The translations under genes and the position numbers were made by a program. A DNA stretch of 64,000 bases from Ascaris suum (taxonomy: Eukaryota; Nematoda; Chromadorea; Rhabditida; Ascarididae), in contig CM024172.1 of assembly GCA_013433145.1 (NCBI GenBank), forward strand, positions 6,144,500-6,208,499, given 5' to 3'. Below are positions 54,001 to 64,000 of the stretch, in pieces (positions within the stretch are counted from its first letter, which is position 1; the number at the start of each line of letters is the position of its first letter). Under the pieces are notes generated by a model. That model had not been told where the DNA came from. It was given only the letters and a program-made list of their open reading frames with translations, and did not search any database.

Positions 54001-57000
54001 AATAATATAATATAAATATAAATATAAATATAAATATAAATATAAATATAAATATAAATATAAATATAAATATAAATAAATATAAATATAAATATAAATA
54101 TAAATATAAATATAAATATAAATATAAATATAAATATAAATATAAATATAAATATAAATATAAATATAAATATAAATATAAATATAAATATAAATATAAA
54201 TATAAATATAAATATAAATATAAATATAAATATAAATATAAATATAAATATAAATATAAATATAAATATAAATATAAATATAAATATAAAATATAAATAT
54301 AAATATAAATATAAATATAAATATAAATATAAATATAAATATAAATATAAATATAAATATAAATATAAATATAAATATAAATATAAATATAAATATAAAT
54401 ATAAATATAAATATAAATATAAATATAAATATAAATATAAATATAAATATAAATATAAATATAAATATAAATATAAATATAAATATAAATATAAATATAA
54501 ATATAAATATAAATATAAATATAAATATAAATATAAATATAAATATAAATATAAATATAAATATAAATATAAATATAAATATAAATATAAATATAAATAT
54601 AAATATAAATATAAATATAAATATAAATATAAATATAAATATAAATATAAATATAAATATAAATATAAATATAAATATAAATATAAATATAAATATAAAT
54701 ATAAATATAAATATAAATATAAATATAAATATAAATATAAATATAAATATAAATATAAATATAAATATAAATATAAATATAAATATAAATATAAATATAA
54801 AATATAAATATAAATATAAATATAAATATAAATATAAATATAAATATAAATATAAATATAAATATAAATATAAATATAAATATAAATATAAATATAAATA
54901 TAAATATAAATATAAATATAAATATAAATATAAATATAAATATAAATATAAATATAAATATAAATATAAATATAAATATAAATATAAATATAAATATAAA
55001 TATAAATATAAATATAAATATAAATATAAATATAAATATAAATATAAATATAAATATAAATATAAATATAAATATAAATATAAATATAAATATAAATATA
55101 AATATAAATATAAATATAAATATAAATATAAATATAAATATAAATATAAATATAAATATAAATATAAATATAAATATAAATATAAATATAAATATAAATA
55201 TAAAATATAAATATAAATATAAATATAAATATAAATATAAATATAAATATAAATATAAATATAAATATAAATATAAATATAAATATAAATATAAATATAA
55301 ATATAAATATAAATATAAATATAAATATAAATATAAATATAAATATAAATATAAATATAAATATAAATATAAATATAAATATAAATATAAATATAAATAT
55401 AAATATAAATATAAATATAAATATAAATATAAATATAAATATAAATATAAATATAAATATAAATATAAATATAATATAAATATAAATATAAATATAAATA
55501 TAAATATAAATAAATATAAATATAAATATAAATATAAATATAAATATAAATATAAATATAAATATAAATATAAATATAAAATAAATATAAATATAAATAT
55601 AAATATAAATATAAATATAAATATAAATATAAATATAAATATAAAAAATATAAATATAAATATAAATATAAATATAAATATAAATATAAATATAAATATA
55701 AATATAAATATAAATATAAATATAAATATAAATATAAATATAAATATAAATATAAATATAAATATAAATATAAATATAAATATAAATATAAATATAAATA
55801 TAAATATAAATATAAATATATAATATAAATATAAATATAAATATAAATATAAATATAAATATAAATATAAATATAAATATAAATATAAATATAAATATAA
55901 ATATAAATATAAATATAAATATAAATATAAATATAAATATAAATATAAATATAAATATAAATATAAATATAAATATAAATATAAATATAAATATAAATAT
56001 AAATATAAATATAAATATAAATATAAAATATAAATATAAATATAAATATAAATATAAATATAAATATAAATATAAATATAAATATAAATATAAATATAAA
56101 TATAAATATAAATATAAATATAAATATAAATATAAATATAAATATATAAATATAAATATAAATATAAATATAAATATAAATATAAATATAAATATAAATA
56201 TAAATATAAATATAAATATAAATATAAATATAAATATAAATATAAATATAAATATAAATATAAATATAAATATAAATATAAATATAAATATAAATATAAA
56301 TATAAATATAAATATAAATATAAATATAAATATAAATATAAATATAAATATAAATATAAATATAAATATAAATATAAATATAAATATAAATATAAATATA
56401 AATATAAATATAAATATAAATATAAATATAAATATAAATATAAATATAAATATAAATATAAATATAAATATAAATATAAATATAAATATAAATATAAATA
56501 TAAATATAAATATAAATATAAATATAAATATAAATATAAATATAAATATAAATATAAATATAAATATAAATATAAATATAAATATAAATATAAATATAAA
56601 TATAAATATAAATATAAATATAAATATAAATATAAATATAAATATAAATATAAATATAAATATAAATATAAATATAAATATAAATATAAATATAAATATA
56701 AATATAAATATAAATATAAATATATAAATATAAATATAAATATAAATATAAATATAAATATAAATATAAATATAAATATAAATATAAATATAAATATAAA
56801 TATAAATATAAATATAAATATAAATATAAATATAAATATAAATATAAATATAAATATAAATATAAATATAAATATAAATATAAATATAAATATAAATATA
56901 AATATAAATATAAATATAAATATAAATATAAATATAAATATAAATATAAATATAAATATAAATATAAATATAAATATAAATATAAATATAAATATAAATA

Positions 57001-60000
57001 TAAATATAAATATAAATATAAATATAAATATAAATATAAATATAAATATAAATATAAATATAAATATAAATATAAATATAAATATAAATATAAATATAAA
57101 TATAAATATAAATATAAATATAAATATAAATATAAATATAAATATAAATATAAATATAAATATAAATATAAATATAAATATAAATATAAATATAAATATA
57201 AATATAAATATAAATATAAATATAAATATAAATATAAATATAAATATAAATATAAATATAAATATAAATATAAATATAAATATAAATATAAATATAAATA
57301 TAAATATAAATATAAATATAAATATAAATATAAATATAAATATAAATATAAATATAAATATAAATATAAATATAAATATAAATATAAATATAAATATAAA
57401 TATAAATATAAATATAAATATAAATATAAATATAAATATAAATATAAATATAAATATAAATATAAATATAAATATAAATATAAATATAAATATAAATATA
57501 AATATAAATATAAATATAAATATAAATATAAATATAAATATAAATATAAATATAAATATAAATATAAATATAAATATAAATATAAATATAAATATAAATA
57601 TAAATATAAATATAAATATAAATATAAATATAAATATAAATATAAATATAAATATAAATATAAATATAAATATAAATATAAATATAAATATAAATATAAA
57701 TATAAATATAAATATAAATATAAATATAAATATAAATATAAATATAAATATAAATATAAATATAAATATAAATATAAATATAAATATAAATATAAATATA
57801 AATATAAATATAAATATAAATATAAATATAAATATAAATATAAATATAAATATAAATATAAATATAAATATAAATATAAATATAAATATAAATATAAATA
57901 TAAATATAAATATAAATATAAATATAAATATAAATATAAATATAAATATAAATATAAATATAAATATAAATATAAATATAAATATAAATATAAATATAAA
58001 TATAAATATAAATATAAATATAAATATAAATATAAATATAAATATAAATATAAATATAAATATAAATATAAATATAAATATAAATATAAATATAAATATA
58101 AATATAAATATAAATATAAATATAAATATAAATATAAATATAAATATAAATATAAATATAAATATAAATATAAATATAAATATAAATATAAATATAAATA
58201 TAAATATAAATATAAATATAAATATAAATATAAATATAAATATAAATATAAATATAAATATAAATATAAATATAAATATAAATATAAATATAAATATAAA
58301 TATAAATATAAATATAAATATAAATATAAATATAAATATAAATATAAATATAAATATAAATATAAATATAAATATAAATATAAATATAAATATAAATATA
58401 AATATAAATATAAATATAAATATAAATATAAATATAAATATAATATAAATATAAATATAAATATAAATATAAATATAAATATAAATATAAATATAAATAT
58501 AAATATAAATATAAATATAAATATAAATATAAATATAAATATAAATATAAATATAAATATAAATATAAATATAAATATAAATATAAATATAAATATAAAT
58601 ATAAATATAAATATAAATATAAATATAAATATAAATATAAATATAAATATAAATATAAATATAAATATAAATATAAATATAAATATAAATATAAATATAA
58701 ATATAAATATAAATATAAATATAAATATAAATATAAATATAAATATAAATATAAATATAAATATAAATATAAATATAAATATAAATATAAATATAAATAT
58801 AAATATAAATATAAATATAAATATAAATATAAATATAAATATAAATATAAATATAAATATAAATATAATATAAATATAAATATAAATATAAATATAAATA
58901 TAAATATAAATATAAATATAAATATAAATATAAATATAAATATAAATATAAATATAAATATAAATATAAATATAAATATAAATATAAATATAAATAATAT
59001 AAATATAAATATAAATATAAATATAAATATAAATATAAATATAAATATAAATATAAATATAAATATAAATATAAATATAAATATAAATATAAATATAAAT
59101 ATAAATATAAATATAAATATAAATATAAATATAAATATAAATATAAATATAAATATAAATATAAATATAAATATAAATATAAATATAAATATAAATATAA
59201 ATATAAATATAAATATAAATATAAATATAAATATAAATATAAATATAAATATAAATATAAATATAAATATAAATATAAATATAAATATAAATATAAATAT
59301 AAATATAAATATAAATATAAATATAAATATAAATATAAATATAAATATAAATATAAATATAAATATAAATATAAATATAAATATAAATATAAATATAAAT
59401 ATAAATATAAATATAAATATAAATATAAATATAAATATAAATATAAATATAAATATAAATATAAATATAAATATAAATATAAATATAAATATAAATATAA
59501 ATATAAATATAAATATAAATATAAATATAAATATAAATATAAATATAAATATAAATATAAATATAAATATAAATATAAATATAAATATAAATATAAATAT
59601 AAATATAAATATAAATATAAATATAAATATAAATATAAATATAAATATAAATATAAATATAAATATAAATATAAATATAAATATAAATATAAATATAAAT
59701 ATAAATATAAATATAAATATAAATATAAATATAAATATAAATATAAATATAAATATAAATATAAATATAAATATAAATATAAATATAAATATAAATATAA
59801 ATATAAATATAAATATAAATATAAATATAAATATAAATATAAATATAAATATAAATATAAATATAAATATAAATATAAATATAAATATAAATATAAATAT
59901 AAATATAAATATAAATATAAATATAAATATAAATATAAATATAAATATAAATATAAATATAAATATAAATATAAATATAAATATAAATATAAATATAAAT

Positions 60001-63000
60001 ATAAATATAAATATAAATATAAATATAAATATAAATATAAATATAAATATAAATATAAATATAAATATAAATATAAATATAAATATAAATATAAATATAA
60101 ATATAAATATAAATATAAATATAAATATAAATATAAATATAAATATAAATATAAATATAAATATAAATATAAATATAAATATAAATATAAATATAAATAT
60201 AAATATAAATATAAATATAAATATAAATATAAATATAAATATAAATATAAATATAAATATAAATATAAATATAAATATAAATATAAATATAAATATAAAT
60301 ATAAATATAAATATAAATATAAATATAAATATAAATATAAATATAAATATAAATATAAATATAAATATAAATATAAATATAAATATAAATATAAATATAA
60401 ATATAAATATAAATATAAATATAAATATAAATATAAATATAAATATAAATATAAAAATAAATATAAATATAAATATAAATATAAATATAAATATAAATAT
60501 AAATATAAATATAAATATAAATATAAATATAAATATAAATATAAATATAAATATAAATATAAATATAAATATAAATATAAATATAAATATAAATATAAAT
60601 ATAAATATAAATATAAATATAAATATAAATATAAATATAAATATAAATATAAATATAAATATAAATATAAATATAAATATAAATATAAATATAAATATAA
60701 ATATAAATATAAATATAAATATAAATATAAATATAAATATAAATATAAATATAAATATAAATATAAATATAAATATAAATATAAATATAAATATAAATAT
60801 AAATATAAATATAAATATAAATATAAATATAAATATAAATATAAATAAATATAAATATAAATATAAATATAAATATAAATATAAATATAAATATAAATAT
60901 AAATATAAATATAAATATAAATATATAAATATAAATATAAATATAAATATAAATATAAATATAAATATAAATATAAATATAAATATAAATATAAATATAA
61001 ATATAAATATAAATATAAATATAAATATAAATATAAATATAAATAAATAAATATAAATATAAATATAAATATAAATATAAATATAAATATAAATATAAAT
61101 ATAAATATAAATATAAATATAAATATAAATATAAATATAAATATAAATATAAATATAAATATAAATATAAATATAAATATAAATATAAATATAAATATAA
61201 ATATAAATATAAATATAAATATAAATATAAATATAAATATAAATATAAATATAAATATAAATATAAATATAAATATAAATATAAATATAAATATAAATAT
61301 AAATATAAATATAAATATAAATATAAATATAAATATAAATATAAATATAAATATAAATATAAATATAAATATAAATATAAATATAAATATAAATATAAAT
61401 ATAAATATAAATATAAATATAAATATAAATATAAATATAAATATAAATATAAATATAAATATAAATATAAATATAAATATAAATATAAATATAAATATAA
61501 ATATAAATATAAATATAAATATAAATATAAATATAAATATAAATATAAATATAAATATAAATATAAATATAAATATAAAATATAAATATAAATATAAATA
61601 TAAATATAAATATAAATATAAATATAAATATAAATATAAATATAAATATAAATATAAATATAAATATAAATATAAATATAAAATAAATATAAATATAAAT
61701 ATAAATATAAATATAAATATAAATATAAATATAAATATAAATATAAAATATAAATATAAATATAAATATAAATATAAATATAAATATAAATATAAATATA
61801 AATATAAATATAAATATAAATATAAATATAAATATAAATATAAATATAAATATAAATATAAATATAAATATAAATATAAATATAAATATAAATATAAATA
61901 TAAATATAAATATAAATATAAATATAAATATAAATATAAATATAAATATAAATATAAAATATAAATATAAATATAAATATAAATATAAATATAAATATAA
62001 ATATAAATATAAATATAAATATAAATATAAATATAAATATAAATATAAATATAAATATAAATATAAATATAAATATAAATATAAATATAAATATAAATAT
62101 AAATATAAATATAAATATAAATATAAATATAAATATAAATATAAATATAAATATAAATATAAATATAAATATAAATATAAATATAAATATAAATATAAAT
62201 AAAATATAAATATAAATATAAATATAAATATAAATATAAATATAAATATAAATATAAATATAAATATAAATATAAATATAAATATAAATATAAATATAAA
62301 TATAAATATAAATATAAATATAAATATAAATATAAATATAAATATAAATATAAATATAAATATAAATATAAATATAAATATAAAATATAAATATAAATAT
62401 AAATATAAATATAAATATAAATATAAATATAAATATAAATATAAATATAAATATAAATATAAATATAAATATAAATATAAATATAATATAAATATAAATA
62501 TAAATATAAATATAAATATAAATATAAATATAAATATAAATATAAATATAAATATAAATATAAATATAAATATAAATAAAATATAAATATAAATATAAAT
62601 ATAAATATAAATATAAATATAAATATAAATATAAATATAAATATAAATATAAATATAAATAATAAATATAAATATAAATATAAATATAAATATAAATATA
62701 AATATAAATATAAATATAAATATAAATATAAATATAAATATAAATATAAATATAAATATAAATATAAATATAAATATAAAATATAAATATAAATATAAAT
62801 ATAAATATAAATATAAATATAAATATAAATATAAATATAAATATAAATATAAATATAAATATAAATATAAATATAAATATAAATATAAATATAAATATAA
62901 ATATAAATATAAATATAAATATAAATATAAATATAAATATAAAAATAAATATAAATATAAATATAAATATAAATATAATATAAAATATAAATATAAATAT

Positions 63001-64000
63001 AAATATAAATATAAATATAAAATATAAATATAAATATAAATATAAATATAAATATAAATATAAATATAAATATAAATATAAATATAAATATAAATATAAA
63101 TATAAATATAAATATAAATATAAAATAAATATAAATATAAATATAAATATAAATATAAATATAAATATAAATATAAATATAAATATAAATATAAATATAA
63201 AATATAAATATAAATATAAATATAAATATAAATATAATATAAATATAAATATAAATATAAATATAAATATAAATATAAATATAAATATAAATATAAATAT
63301 AAATATAAATATAAATATAAATATAAATATAAATATAAATATAAATATAAATATAAATATAAATATAAATATAAATATAAATATAAATATAAATATAAAT
63401 ATAAATATAAATATAAATATAAATATAAATATAAATATAAATATAAATATAAATATAAATATAAATATAAATATAAATATAAATATAAATATAAATATAA
63501 ATATAAATATAAATATAAATATAAATATAAATATAAATATAAATATAAATATAAATATAAATATAAATATAAAATATAAATAAAAATATAAATATAAATA
63601 TAATATATAAATATAAATATAAATATAAATATAAATATAAATATAAATATAAATAAAATATAAATATAAATATAAATATAAATATAAATATAAATATAAA
63701 TATAAATATAAATATAAATATAAATATAAAAATATAAATATAAATATAAATATAAATATAAATATAAATATAAAAAAAATAAAATATAAATATAAATATA
63801 ATATATAAATATAAATATAAATATAAATATAAATATAAATATAAATATAAATATAAAAATAAATATAAATATATAAATAAAATATAAATATAAATATAAA
63901 TAAAATATAAATAAAATATAAATATAAATAAATATAAAATAAAATATAAATATAAATAAAATATAAATATAAATATAAATATAAAAATATAAATATAAAT
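51001..64000. repeat. (AAATAT)n hexanucleotide array, right block
   Basis: About 13 kb of the same hexamer, in the same strand orientation as the left block, with no G or C seen. Small indels (AAAATAT, AATATAATAT, AAATAAATAT, ATATATAAAT) are clustered near the start and in the last ~2.5 kb. The middle contains long uninterrupted runs, for example ~56,725-58,440 and ~59,000-60,450. The last few hundred bases become irregular (AAAAAAAATAAAATATAAAT and AAATAAAATAT patterns). The array runs off the window, so its true length is unknown. Confidence 0.97.

Noticed and set aside
33166..64000. Telomeric repeat
   Set aside because: AAATAT lacks the G-run of known telomeric repeats, and the arrays are internal to the window with genes between them.

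Overview
The window is eukaryotic and dominated by tandem repeats. About 51 of 64 kb is satellite or simple repeat, with one ~12 kb island of ordinary sequence inside it. The island has small multi-exon genes with GT..AG introns, several of only 43-74 bp, and acceptors of the TTTTCAG / TTTTAAG type. That fits a small-intron animal such as a nematode, but nothing here fixes the species. There is no sign of prokaryotic operons, CRISPR or phage.

Layout. (1) 1-32,640: a tandem satellite with a 122/123-bp monomer, roughly 265 copies. It is near-identical over the first ~24.5 kb, then increasingly diverged, and ends in a regular two-monomer (~244 bp) higher-order repeat. (2) 32,620-33,165: a transition in which satellite monomers are progressively overwritten by an AAATAT hexamer. 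(3) 33,165-38,843: a (AAATAT)n array with no G or C. (4) 38,844-50,282: the gene island. (5) 50,283-51,000: a polypyrimidine tract. (6) 51,001-64,000: a second (AAATAT)n array in the same orientation, also without G or C and running off the window.

Genes in the island, all assembled by hand from reading frame plus splice sites. The best is a nine-exon plus-strand gene (44,273-48,341) whose junctions all keep frame. It predicts a 508-residue protein with a degenerate OTU-like N-terminus, a basic middle, an acidic segment of three 18-residue repeats, and two C-terminal Cys/His zinc-binding motifs. Downstream lie the 3' exons of a second plus-strand gene (to 49,793). A two-exon minus-strand gene (49,790-50,285) meets it tail to tail, and their stop codons overlap. 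At the left edge a minus-strand gene has at least five in-frame exons (38,867-39,612), and its last visible splice donor lies only ~20 bp from the hexamer array. Weaker two- or three-exon minus-strand candidates lie at 41,556-41,985 and 43,709-44,100. A 920-bp foldback (inverted-repeat) element occupies 42,281-43,200.

No protein was matched to a named gene. OTU and zinc-finger assignments rest on motif reading only. Long open frames in the satellite, hexamer and pyrimidine tracts are artefacts of repeat composition and are not annotated as genes.
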